64,000 nt of DNA, taken from the NCBI RefSeq assembly GCF_037126285.1, contig NZ_CP147012.1:372001-436000 (forward strand), read 5' to 3'. Origin of the DNA: Bernardetia sp. MNP-M8. GTDB taxonomy: Bacteria > Bacteroidota > Bacteroidia > Cytophagales > Bernardetiaceae. The notes beneath the pieces were generated by a model, which saw only the letters and a list, made by a program, of their open reading frames with translations, was not told the origin of the DNA and made no database searches. Made by a program: the position numbers and the translations under genes. How positions within the stretch are numbered: the stretch's first letter is position 1; each line of letters begins with the position of its first letter. This document shows, piece by piece, positions 43,186 to 51,518 of the stretch.

Positions 43186-43641
43186 ATGATTACTATAAAA
43201 AAAGCTACTCTCAATGATTTAGAAAACCTAAATCTACTTTTTGATGCCTACCGAGTTTTCTATAAAAAAGAATCTGACTTAGAAGCATCAAAGGAATTTT
43301 TGAGAAAAAGAATCCAAAATAATGAATCGGAAATTTTTGTTGCTCAATTTTCTGAAAATAACTCTGAAAAACTTGTTGGTTTTGTACAGCTCTTTCCTAT
43401 TTTTTCTTCTACTCGTTTAAAACGTTTTTGGCTTTTAAATGATTTGTTTGTAGATATAAACTTTAGAGGAAGAGGAATTTCTATTTTATTAATTGAGGAA
43501 GCAAAAAAATTAGCTGTGCAGACAGAGTCAGCAGGTTTGATGTTAGAAACTGACAAAAATAATATAGAAGGAAATCAACTTTACCCTAAAACTGGTTTTG
43601 AGTTAGACACAGAACATAATTTTTATTATTGGAGTGAGTAA
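43186..43641 (+). CDS. GNAT-family N-acetyltransferase
   Basis: A 151-residue acetyltransferase. The acetyl-CoA binding strand and loop appear as DLFVDINFRGRGISILLIEEA (with the R-G-R-G-I pattern near residues 93-98). An earlier acidic strand and the final aromatic-rich strand (HNFYYW) complete the fold. The acceptor amine is unknown. It closes the three-gene run starting at 41902 and ends 2 bp from the convergent GT2 gene. Confidence 0.9.
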   Translation: MITIKKATLNDLENLNLLFDAYRVFYKKESDLEASKEFLRKRIQNNESEIFVAQFSENNSEKLVGFVQLFPIFSSTRLKRFWLLNDLFVDINFRGRGISILLIEEAKKLAVQTESAGLMLETDKNNIEGNQLYPKTGFELDTEHNFYYWSE

Positions 43642-43643
43642 AA

Positions 43644-44702
43644 TCATAGTAGTTTCTTAAATTTCCAACCCAACTTTCCAAAAGAAGACAATGAATTATA
43701 CTTACTCGTCTGATACATAGAATCCAGCTTCATAGATTTATAGAAATTAGGATATTTTTTCTGTAAAGCATCACAATACAAAACAACCGTTTCATATTCT
43801 TTAGCTTCAAACAAAACAGGAATTTTTCTATATAAAAACATCTGAATTATTCTGTCTAAATCTATTTTACTAACTATCTGATTATCAAAATTATAGATTC
43901 CATTTGATTCTGAATTTTCTTTAGATTCAATGCCCAATTCTTTTAAAAACTCTATTCCTTCTCTAGCTTCTTTTTTTGTATTGAGTGTATTGAGTAATCT
44001 CAAAAAAACACTGTCTTTTTCTACCTCAAATTTACTCCAATCACTAACCGTTTTGCTGGCTGGGTGCAAGCGATAAGCAGAAAAAAGCTCATCTACTTTC
44101 AGAATTTCATAATTTAATGCTGTTCGTAATAATAAGTCATAATCCATACAATAATGCAAAGATTCATCTACCAAATTCTTTTGAGCAGTACCTTGATTAT
44201 ATATAACGTAACTTTGACTTTCAAATATCTCTCTCTTAAAAAAACTTGAAGGTTGAGGAAAAGCCATGTGGGTAAAATAATCGATGTCCAAATCGGAATG
44301 AAACCCTGCTGTTATTTTGTCATCATATCCTTCTCCAAATGTTTTTGTTTTTCCATGAATAAGTGAAACAGTTGGATTTTCTAAAAAATGATTGGCTGCT
44401 GTTTCTAAAGAATTTTCTAACAATAAATCATCACTACAAATCCAAGTCAGAATATCTCCTGTTGCTTTTCGCATCCCTTTATTTATCGCTTCACTTTGTC
44501 CTTTATCTTTTTCTGATTCCCAGTAAGTAATATATTTTTCATATTTTTTTATAATTTCTACAGTATTGTCTGTACTTTTTCCATCTATAATAATGTATTC
44601 TAAACTCGGATAATTTTGTGATAAGATAGAATTTATTGTTTCTTCTATAAAACTTCCTTGATTAAAAGAAGGCGTAATTATCGTAATTTTGGGTAAACTC
44701 AT
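43644..44702 (-). CDS. Family 2 glycosyltransferase
   Basis: A 352-residue inverting glycosyltransferase. The N-terminal GT-A fold has ITIITPSFNQGSFIEETI, a DGKSTDNT motif for nucleotide binding near 38-45, and the metal-binding ICSDDLL near residues 88-94. The acceptor region continues to about 230, followed by a helical tail. The donor is a nucleotide sugar; neither donor nor acceptor can be read. It stands alone, convergent with the GNAT gene, so it does not belong to a recognisable glycan cluster in the window. Confidence 0.92.
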   Translation of the reverse strand: MSLPKITIITPSFNQGSFIEETINSILSQNYPSLEYIIIDGKSTDNTVEIIKKYEKYITYWESEKDKGQSEAINKGMRKATGDILTWICSDDLLLENSLETAANHFLENPTVSLIHGKTKTFGEGYDDKITAGFHSDLDIDYFTHMAFPQPSSFFKREIFESQSYVIYNQGTAQKNLVDESLHYCMDYDLLLRTALNYEILKVDELFSAYRLHPASKTVSDWSKFEVEKDSVFLRLLNTLNTKKEAREGIEFLKELGIESKENSESNGIYNFDNQIVSKIDLDRIIQMFLYRKIPVLFEAKEYETVVLYCDALQKKYPNFYKSMKLDSMYQTSKYNSLSSFGKLGWKFKKLL

Positions 44703-44877
44703 CGTTTTCTTATTCTTTTTATGCTAAAAAAAGTTGTTTAAGAATCAAAATTACGTAAATTTAGGTAGTTATACTTAAAAAAATAATTTCAAAAAAAATC
44801 ATAAAAAACAGTTAAAATCATATTCAGAATTTATTCCAACTCGTACACCTATAAATTCACGATTATAAATTTAGCAA

Positions 44878-46776
44878 ATGAAAAAAATAGACCAACTATA
44901 TATTGAATTAGCGACTACTAAAGAACCTGAGCAAATTGTTAAATTGGCTGTTAGTTTTGTAGAAGAATTATTTTTTAGAGGAAAGATAGATGAATCTTTT
45001 GAAGCTGGTAAACTAATTGAAGAAAATATAGAAAAAGTACAGGATGAGAAAGAGAATTATCAAGTAAAAGGTATCGGATATTCAAGTATAGGTTTTCTTC
45101 AAAGTTCTATTGGAGATAGCAAAAAAGCAATAGAATATTTAACCAAAGCAAAACATTATTTAGAAACTATTCAAAGTAACTATTTAGCTGACCTTTATAT
45201 GCGTTTGGGCAGTACTTATTGGAATATAGGAAACTACGATGAGGGCTTAAAACTTACTAGAGAAGGGTTTTTATTAGCCCAAAAATTCGAAATGGATAGA
45301 ACAGTTGGTTTTAGTGCGTATCTTTTAGGAGGTTTTTTTATTGATTTGAAAGATTATGAACAAGCTGAAAAGTATTATAATCGTGCTTATATAGCTTTCG
45401 AAAAAATAGAGGAAAATAATGGAAAAGGAAGAATTATAAATGGACTTGCCAATGTACACTACCTTAAAGGAGAGTATGAATTAGCTTTAGAAAAGGCTCA
45501 TAAAGCATTAGAATTGCATATAGAAGAAAACAATCAAAGTAGTATTTCTAGAGATTATAATGATTTAGGAAAAATCTATGCTGCTAAAAAAGACTATAAA
45601 AAAGCATTTAATTACTATGGAGAAGCTCTCAAAATACGACTAGACAATAACTTTTATACGGCTGCTGTTACCACTCTTTCCGAAATTGGAAGTCTGCACT
45701 TAGAACTAAGTAATACAAAAGAAGCTATCACTTTTCTCAAAAAAGCCATTGAAGAAGCTGAAAAGTTAGATGCTAAAGCAAAATTATTCCGAATTCATTT
45801 ACTAATTAGTAATGCCTATAAAGAAAATAAGAACTATGAAAAGGCTTTTTTTCATTTAGAAAAATACAATGAGATAAAAGAGTTGGCTTTAGGAGATGAA
45901 AATTCAGTTCGTATAAGAAATTTAGAAACTCAGTTTGAAGCCGAAAAAGCACAACAAGAATCAGAAATCTATCGTCTGAGAAATGTAGAGCTAAAAGAAG
46001 CCTACGATCTTATCGAAGAAAAAAATAAAGACATTACGGCAAGTATAAATTATGCACAGCGCATTCAGAATGCTTTTTCCAGTAAAGAATATTTCAATGA
46101 GATGTTTCCAGAATCATTTATCATTTACATGCCTCGTGATATTGTGAGTGGAGATTTTATGTGGACAACAAAAATTGAGAATAAAAAAATAGTGGTTGTT
46201 GCTGATTGTACAGGACATGGTGTACCAGGAGCAATTATGACTGTTTTGGGACGTACACTTTTGAATTCCATTGTAGAAGATCAGAAACTAACTGAGCCAT
46301 CTCAAATTTTGTATGCTTTGGATAAGAGTATCAGAGAATCATTGCATCAAGAAACTTCAAATACCAATGATGGAATGGATGCAACTATTTTAGTAATTGA
46401 TGAAGAAAGCAAAAAAATAGAATTTTCGGGTGCAAAACTGCCTTTAGTTTTTGTAAGAAATGGAAAAGCAGAGCGTATAAAAGGTTCTTCTTCTGCTATT
46501 GGAGGGAAAACCTATAAAAAAGAAAAACAATTTCAAACACATTATTTAGACTTTCAAGAAAAAGACCGTTTCTTTTTGTTTTCTGATGGCTATCAAGACC
46601 AATTTGGAGGAGAAAACAATCGTAAGTTTATGTCAAAAAATCTGATTACTCATATTGAAGAGAGTTCAAAACTATGTTGCTCTGAACAATATGACTTTTT
46701 GAAAAATAATTTCCTAAATTGGAAAGGAGAAAACAAACAAACTGATGATGTGATTTTGGTTACAATAGAATTATAA
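44878..46776 (+). CDS. TPR protein with SpoIIE-type phosphatase
   Basis: A 632-residue protein. The first 340 residues are about seven tetratricopeptide repeats (A..Y..A patterns every 40 residues, some AKHYLETIQ-like). A coiled-coil follows (about 345-395). The C-terminal PP2C-like phosphatase domain (about 415-630) carries GDFMW, ADCTGHGVPGA, NDGMDATI and FSDGYQDQFGG. The two Asp of GDF and SDG are the metal ligands. SpoIIE-type phosphatases usually act on anti-sigma-factor antagonists or other phospho-Ser/Thr proteins. No kinase partner is adjacent. Confidence 0.92.
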   Translation: MKKIDQLYIELATTKEPEQIVKLAVSFVEELFFRGKIDESFEAGKLIEENIEKVQDEKENYQVKGIGYSSIGFLQSSIGDSKKAIEYLTKAKHYLETIQSNYLADLYMRLGSTYWNIGNYDEGLKLTREGFLLAQKFEMDRTVGFSAYLLGGFFIDLKDYEQAEKYYNRAYIAFEKIEENNGKGRIINGLANVHYLKGEYELALEKAHKALELHIEENNQSSISRDYNDLGKIYAAKKDYKKAFNYYGEALKIRLDNNFYTAAVTTLSEIGSLHLELSNTKEAITFLKKAIEEAEKLDAKAKLFRIHLLISNAYKENKNYEKAFFHLEKYNEIKELALGDENSVRIRNLETQFEAEKAQQESEIYRLRNVELKEAYDLIEEKNKDITASINYAQRIQNAFSSKEYFNEMFPESFIIYMPRDIVSGDFMWTTKIENKKIVVVADCTGHGVPGAIMTVLGRTLLNSIVEDQKLTEPSQILYALDKSIRESLHQETSNTNDGMDATILVIDEESKKIEFSGAKLPLVFVRNGKAERIKGSSSAIGGKTYKKEKQFQTHYLDFQEKDRFFLFSDGYQDQFGGENNRKFMSKNLITHIEESSKLCCSEQYDFLKNNFLNWKGENKQTDDVILVTIEL

Positions 46777-46787
46777 AATAATAAGTA

Positions 46788-46816
46788 TTTCTAGTTCAAG
46801 CGTTTGAACTAGAAAA
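46788..46816 (+). terminator. Palindrome after the TPR-phosphatase gene
   Basis: TTTCTAGTTCAA and TTGAACTAGAAA form a 12-bp stem around GCG and a T. It shares the arm with the hairpin at 49843-49881. It has no T-run, but may stop transcription with an A-run on the opposite strand. Confidence 0.5.
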
Positions 46817-46843
46817 GAAAAAATAACAAAACCCTATTCAAAA

Positions 46844-48178
46844 ATGTGGTCAATCATAAAAAACACCTTTCTTACTAATCGCTTTTTTTATGCCATTACG
46901 GCTTGTATTTGTCTTTTTATTAGTGCTTTTTGGTTTCCTCCTTTGTTATGGATTGCCAAAATTGCGTTAGCAGCCTTGGCTGTCTTGGCAACTGCTGAAG
47001 GAATTATGCTTTTTCATCCAAAAATGAAACTAAAAGCCGAACGCCTTTTGAATCCAAAACTTTCTTTAGGAGATGCAAATCCTGTTCGTTTAATTGTAAA
47101 AAGTGAATATCCTTTGCCTGTTGAGATAGAAATTTATGATGAATTGCCTTTTCAGCTTCAAGTACGAGATTTTGGTATTACAACAAAGCTACAACAAGAA
47201 AAGCCAGAGGAAATATTATATCACGTAAAACCCACTGAAAGAGGAATTTTTAATTTTGGAGATATAAATCTCATTGCCAAAACTCAAATTGGACTTTTAA
47301 AACGACGTGTCCAAGTTCCTGCTCAATACGATACGGCTGTTTATCCGTCGGTTATGCAGATGAAAAAATATGAATTGATGATGTTTTCGAATCTGAGTAT
47401 GCAAAATGGAGTTCGCAAACTTCGCAGAATTGGACATAGTTATGAGTTTGACCAAGTAAAAAATTATGTTCGTGGCGATGATTTTAGAAGTATCAACTGG
47501 AAAGCAACAAGTCGTAGAAATGAACTGATGGTAAATCAATATGAAGACGAACGCTCACAACCTATTTATTTGATTTTGGATAAAAGTCGTGTTATGAAAA
47601 TGCCTTTTGAAGAAATGACTTTGTTAGATTATGCCATTAATTCTACGTTAGTAATGTCAAATATTATCCTTCAAAAAGGAGATAGAGTAGGATTGATTAG
47701 TTTTTCCAATACGCTAGATTCAAGAATAAAAGCAGAACAGCGTTCGGGACAGTTAGGTAAAATAATGGAATCATTATATCGTCAAAAAACGGAATTTTTA
47801 GAAGCTGATTATGATTTGATGTATGATGGAGTTCGTCGTCTGACAAATGGTAGAAGTCTCTTGATTTTCTTTACCAATTTTGAGAGTATGAGCGCACTCA
47901 AACGCAACTTACCAACACTTAGAAGACTTAATAAACTACATCTTTTAGTTGTTGTCTTTTTCCAAAACACCGAACTTACTGATTATTCAAACCTTCCCAC
48001 AACTGAGTTAGAAGATATTTATAGCCAAACTCTAGCACAAAAATTCTTAGTAGAAAAACGTAGAATGGTAGATGAACTCAAAAAATATGGTATTCAGTCG
48101 GTTCTCACTCGTCCAGAAGATTTATCGGTCAATACAGTGAATAAATATATGGAATTGAAGGCTAGAGGGATGATTTAG
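46844..48178 (+). CDS. DUF58 / VWA-like protein
   Basis: A 444-residue protein. Two N-terminal hydrophobic helices (about 14-55) anchor it. The DUF58 signature is VRGDDFRSINWKATSRR near 208-224. A von Willebrand A-type fold follows, with LILDKSR near 241-247 (partial MIDAS). In most genomes DUF58 genes are next to a MoxR AAA+ ATPase; none is seen beside this one. The family is assumed to act in assembly or chaperoning of other proteins. Its neighbours are transcribed separately. Confidence 0.9.
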   Translation: MWSIIKNTFLTNRFFYAITACICLFISAFWFPPLLWIAKIALAALAVLATAEGIMLFHPKMKLKAERLLNPKLSLGDANPVRLIVKSEYPLPVEIEIYDELPFQLQVRDFGITTKLQQEKPEEILYHVKPTERGIFNFGDINLIAKTQIGLLKRRVQVPAQYDTAVYPSVMQMKKYELMMFSNLSMQNGVRKLRRIGHSYEFDQVKNYVRGDDFRSINWKATSRRNELMVNQYEDERSQPIYLILDKSRVMKMPFEEMTLLDYAINSTLVMSNIILQKGDRVGLISFSNTLDSRIKAEQRSGQLGKIMESLYRQKTEFLEADYDLMYDGVRRLTNGRSLLIFFTNFESMSALKRNLPTLRRLNKLHLLVVVFFQNTELTDYSNLPTTELEDIYSQTLAQKFLVEKRRMVDELKKYGIQSVLTRPEDLSVNTVNKYMELKARGMI

Positions 48179-48381
48179 AATGAGTTTATCTTACAAGTTT
48201 TGAGTATCATAGATATATAGACTTTGTAAGAAGTATAGTATGAAAAATAAAAGAGCTAAATAGTTATTCAAAAGATAGTTATATAAGCTATCTATCCAAA
48301 TCTTCTAAAACTAGCATTTCCCTTCTATTTTTGTTATCTTTAAAATTTTGCATTTTATAGACTTATCAAAAACAGGTTTTA

Positions 48382-49836
48382 ATGGATTTACATTGGATAG
48401 ATATTAGTATTTTTATTGTTTACTTTATTGCTCTTTTAGCTATTGGTTTCTATTTTTATCGTACCAACAAATCAGACGAAGATTATTATGTAGGTGGGCG
48501 AGGACTTTCAGCAGGACATATTGGACTTTCCGTAGTAGCAACAGATGTAGGTGGAGGTTTTTCAATTGGACTAGGTGGACTAGGTTTTTCCATAGGAATT
48601 GCAGGAAGTTGGATGTTATTTACAGGTCTTTTGGGGGCATGGTTAAGTGCTGTTTATTTAATTCCAAAAATTTACCCTATTGCTAGAAAGAAAAAACTGC
48701 TTAGTTTTCCACAAGCTGTCGAACATTATTATACAAGAGATGTGGCACTGGCTGCAGGAATTATCTCTCTCATTGGTTATGTAGGTTTTTCTAGTAGTCA
48801 GATTTTGGCTGGTGCAAAACTGGCTTCAGCTACTTTTCCAACAGCTATTACATTAGAACAAGCTGTTTGGGCAATGGGCGTTGTGGCTGTTCTTTATACA
48901 GTATTTGGTGGAATAAAAGCTGTAATTTATACCGATACAGTGCAATGGATTATCTTACTTACTGGACTTGTCGGAATTGGTCTTCCAATGGGTTATTTTT
49001 TCGTTGGTGGAATGGAAGGAATAAGAGAATATTTACCTGCTCAAATGTTATCTTTCGGAAATATTACGGTTTCTCAAGTCATAAATTGGTTTATTACGAT
49101 TGTACCGATTTGGTTTGTCGGAATGACACTTTATCAACGAATTTATGCAGCAAAAGATGAAAAAACAGCGATTCGTGCTTGGCGAATTGCAGGTATTTTC
49201 GAATATCCGTTTATGGCTTTTATGGGTGTTTTGTTAGGAATGTTTGCTAAAGTAGCTTATTTACAAGGAGCTTTTGCTGATGCAGGTTTTTCGGTGGCGA
49301 CGGCTGCAACTAATCCGTTAGATGCTGAAATGGGATTGCCTCTTTTGCTTCGCACTATGCTTCCTGTTGGTTTGATGGGACTTATGCTTTCAGCTTATTT
49401 TTCTGCGATTATGTCGACGGCAGATAGCTGTTTGATGGCTGCTTCTGGAAACTTAATGACAGATATTATTGGTCGTTTCAAAAAGAAAATGGCAAGTAAT
49501 TTAGTTCTTTCTCAACTCCTTACTTTTGTAATTGGTGCTTTTGCAATTGTACTTGCATTGCACATGCAAAACGTTTTAGAATTGATGCTTTATTCGTATG
49601 CTTTTATGGTTTCAGGTTTGTTTGTACCTGTTTTGGCTATGCTTTTTATCAAAAATCCAAGTCCTACTGCTGCCTTAGTAGCAATGATTGGAGGAGGAAC
49701 AACAACCCTAATTTTGATTTTAATGCAGAAGTTAGAAAACTTGAAATTACCTTATGATTTGGATGCAAATCTTTTTGGAATAACTATTTCTATTATACTT
49801 TTTGCAATTGTTCATATATCAGTTTCTAAGAAGTAG
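48382..49836 (+). CDS. Sodium:solute symporter (SSS family)
   Basis: A 484-residue inner-membrane transporter with about thirteen hydrophobic helices. The LeuT-fold core has the Gly-rich unwound helix GGRGLSAGHIGLSVVATDVG near 37-56, and sodium-site features of the family in the helix with SAYFSAIMSTADSCLM near 332-347, where the SxxxSTxD pattern provides Ser/Thr ligands. The family co-transports sugars, amino acids, proline or other solutes with sodium; the substrate is unknown. A hairpin terminator follows at 49843-49881. Confidence 0.93.
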   Translation: MDLHWIDISIFIVYFIALLAIGFYFYRTNKSDEDYYVGGRGLSAGHIGLSVVATDVGGGFSIGLGGLGFSIGIAGSWMLFTGLLGAWLSAVYLIPKIYPIARKKKLLSFPQAVEHYYTRDVALAAGIISLIGYVGFSSSQILAGAKLASATFPTAITLEQAVWAMGVVAVLYTVFGGIKAVIYTDTVQWIILLTGLVGIGLPMGYFFVGGMEGIREYLPAQMLSFGNITVSQVINWFITIVPIWFVGMTLYQRIYAAKDEKTAIRAWRIAGIFEYPFMAFMGVLLGMFAKVAYLQGAFADAGFSVATAATNPLDAEMGLPLLLRTMLPVGLMGLMLSAYFSAIMSTADSCLMAASGNLMTDIIGRFKKKMASNLVLSQLLTFVIGAFAIVLALHMQNVLELMLYSYAFMVSGLFVPVLAMLFIKNPSPTAALVAMIGGGTTTLILILMQKLENLKLPYDLDANLFGITISIILFAIVHISVSKK

Positions 49837-49842
49837 AACATA

Positions 49843-49881
49843 TTTTTTCTAGTTCAAGTTTCAATGCTTGAACTAGAAAAA
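49843..49881 (+). terminator. Terminator after symporter gene
   Basis: TTTTTCTAGTTCAAG pairs with CTTGAACTAGAAAAA (15 bp). The stem's outer bases are T and A runs. It is related to the hairpin at 46788. Confidence 0.65.
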
Positions 49882-49901
49882 TAGTATGAGTATACAAATT
49901 A

Positions 49902-50318
49902 TTAAGCATTCATATTTTTCCATTCCAAAAAACGCATATCTAGTATTTTGGCTACTTTTTCATAATTTTGCCACGTGTCTTCTACTAGATACATGCAATC
50001 GTGTTGAGGAAAAATTTTTCTATAATCTTCAATATATTTTCCAGTTGCATAATAGGCATCCGTAAATTTTTTGGCTTTTGGATTGAGCATATCATCAGAA
50101 ATAACACCATCCCAAAGTTCACTAAAAATACAGCAAGAAATAGTACGTTGCATAAGATGTCTGATTTGCAAACCTGCTTCATCTTCAAAATCTTCACTGG
50201 CAAGGTCATTTTGAACTATCCATCCTAAAAACATGCCGATGTGTGTATGTGCATGAGTAAGAGAAAGATCCATAAATTCTTCTTTCTTTTGGTGGTCGTT
50301 GGCTTTATCGTATAGCAT
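49902..50318 (-). CDS. Unknown soluble protein, DUF7832-like
   Basis: A 138-residue protein without signal or membrane segment. A phrase HTHIGMFLGWIVQNDL near 23-38 resembles the DUF7832-type family of small proteins often found beside polymorphic-toxin genes; I hold this comparison only loosely. Three Cys and several His are spread through the rest. The next two genes in the same direction (50355 and 50877) are also unknown, and together they might form an effector or immunity set, but no toxin domain is visible. Confidence 0.5.
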   Translation of the reverse strand: MLYDKANDHQKKEEFMDLSLTHAHTHIGMFLGWIVQNDLASEDFEDEAGLQIRHLMQRTISCCIFSELWDGVISDDMLNPKAKKFTDAYYATGKYIEDYRKIFPQHDCMYLVEDTWQNYEKVAKILDMRFLEWKNMNA

Positions 50319-50354
50319 TTTTTTTTATTTTGTTCGTTTGGAGAATAAGTGGTT

Positions 50355-50873
50355 TTATAAAGACATATCGTAGTATTTTATGAAGAGTTCTTTTATAGTT
50401 TGTTCTAGATTTTCCTCTGTTTCTAAATGCTTATTGTTAAGCAAAAGATAAGCACTATTTGATGAAGATCTTCTATGAGAAAAATACTTAGGGGAAAAAC
50501 ATCGAAGCATAATTTTACTATATACTTTAAATCTTTTAGACATTGCGACTTCTTCATTTTCAGAATTTGCACCAACAAAACCGAATGAAGAAATATCATT
50601 TTTGTTAAGTAGCCAAAACATTACTTCAATATTAGTGGCAATTACACGAGCTACATCATTAAAACCACTCAAAAGTTGGTATCTTCGATCTGATTGTTCG
50701 TGATTTTTTAGATAAAATTTTACTACAAACATATAGTAATCATACTCTTCTACTCGGATGATATATCGATTATTAAAACGACACTTAAAAGCAAATTTAT
50801 GTAATTTGTTGTAAGGTTCGGTAGGAGTTTTAGTATGTCCTAAATAATTGAACTTGTAGGGAGTATTAAACAT
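50355..50873 (-). CDS. Unknown soluble protein
   Basis: A 172-residue basic protein. It has no signal peptide or transmembrane helix. The order of strands and helices (NRYIIRVEEYDYYMFVVKFY near 33-52) suggests a mixed alpha/beta fold. No family is recognised. It begins 3 bp after the stop codon of the gene at 50877, so the two are almost certainly co-translated. Its companion is a membrane protein, so it may be the cytoplasmic partner. Confidence 0.55.
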   Translation of the reverse strand: MFNTPYKFNYLGHTKTPTEPYNKLHKFAFKCRFNNRYIIRVEEYDYYMFVVKFYLKNHEQSDRRYQLLSGFNDVARVIATNIEVMFWLLNKNDISSFGFVGANSENEEVAMSKRFKVYSKIMLRCFSPKYFSHRRSSSNSAYLLLNNKHLETEENLEQTIKELFIKYYDMSL

Positions 50874-50876
50874 AAC

Positions 50877-51362
50877 TTATATTCTGTATTCATAAGCAGA
50901 AGGTCTTTCTTCCCACATTTCCTGTTCTGTAATAGTTTCAAATATATCTCCTTCTTTTGTTGGTCTATCTAATTTTTCGAATTCTTTTTTGACTTTTTTA
51001 CAGTACCATTTAGAAGGAAAGTAGAACATTACTTTCATAGGATAGAAAATAAAATACCATATTCTATTTTTTCTTTTTATCAAGTTAAAGTTAGCTTCAA
51101 ATTCTTCAACTCCAATTAATGTTTCATCATAAGCAATTCGACTTTTTCTGTACTCCTCTGCATTTGTAAAGCTAACTTTTTGGGAATAGACTTCACGTAT
51201 CAAGAAATATACAAATAAAGCAATTATCCAAAAAGCTACATATAAGACAGGAGAGAAGATTATTATCAAAGACTTTTTAAGAAAATTATGTGCATTCTTT
51301 TCAGAAAACAAGGCTATGATAGTTCTTGACAAATTATCTAATTCTAATGGTGCAGTATTCAT
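50877..51362 (-). CDS. Unknown membrane protein
   Basis: A 161-residue protein with one strong hydrophobic region (about 30-52, possibly a hairpin of two helices) and a second weaker one near 98-115 (IWYFIFYPMKVMFYFP). The C-terminus is acidic and soluble. No family is recognised. It is the first gene of the three-gene run with 50355 and 49902. Bases around it do not look different from neighbours, so there is no sign of transfer. Confidence 0.55.
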   Translation of the reverse strand: MNTAPLELDNLSRTIIALFSEKNAHNFLKKSLIIIFSPVLYVAFWIIALFVYFLIREVYSQKVSFTNAEEYRKSRIAYDETLIGVEEFEANFNLIKRKNRIWYFIFYPMKVMFYFPSKWYCKKVKKEFEKLDRPTKEGDIFETITEQEMWEERPSAYEYRI

Positions 51363-51518
51363 GAGGTATAAGTTTATTTAAAATCTATAACCCTAACCAT
51401 AATTAAAAAATTAAAGTTTTGCAGTTCAACCTTTGAAAAAATAAGTAGCTCATAAATTTATATAAGCTACTTAGTTTTAAAATTAAAATACACAAAAATC
51501 AATCTAAAAAATTAATTC

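Noticed and set aside
48867-49160. 97-residue ORF inside the symporter gene
   Set aside because: Shifted frame of the membrane protein; rich in Cys, Trp and Asn as expected for an out-of-frame reading of hydrophobic codons.
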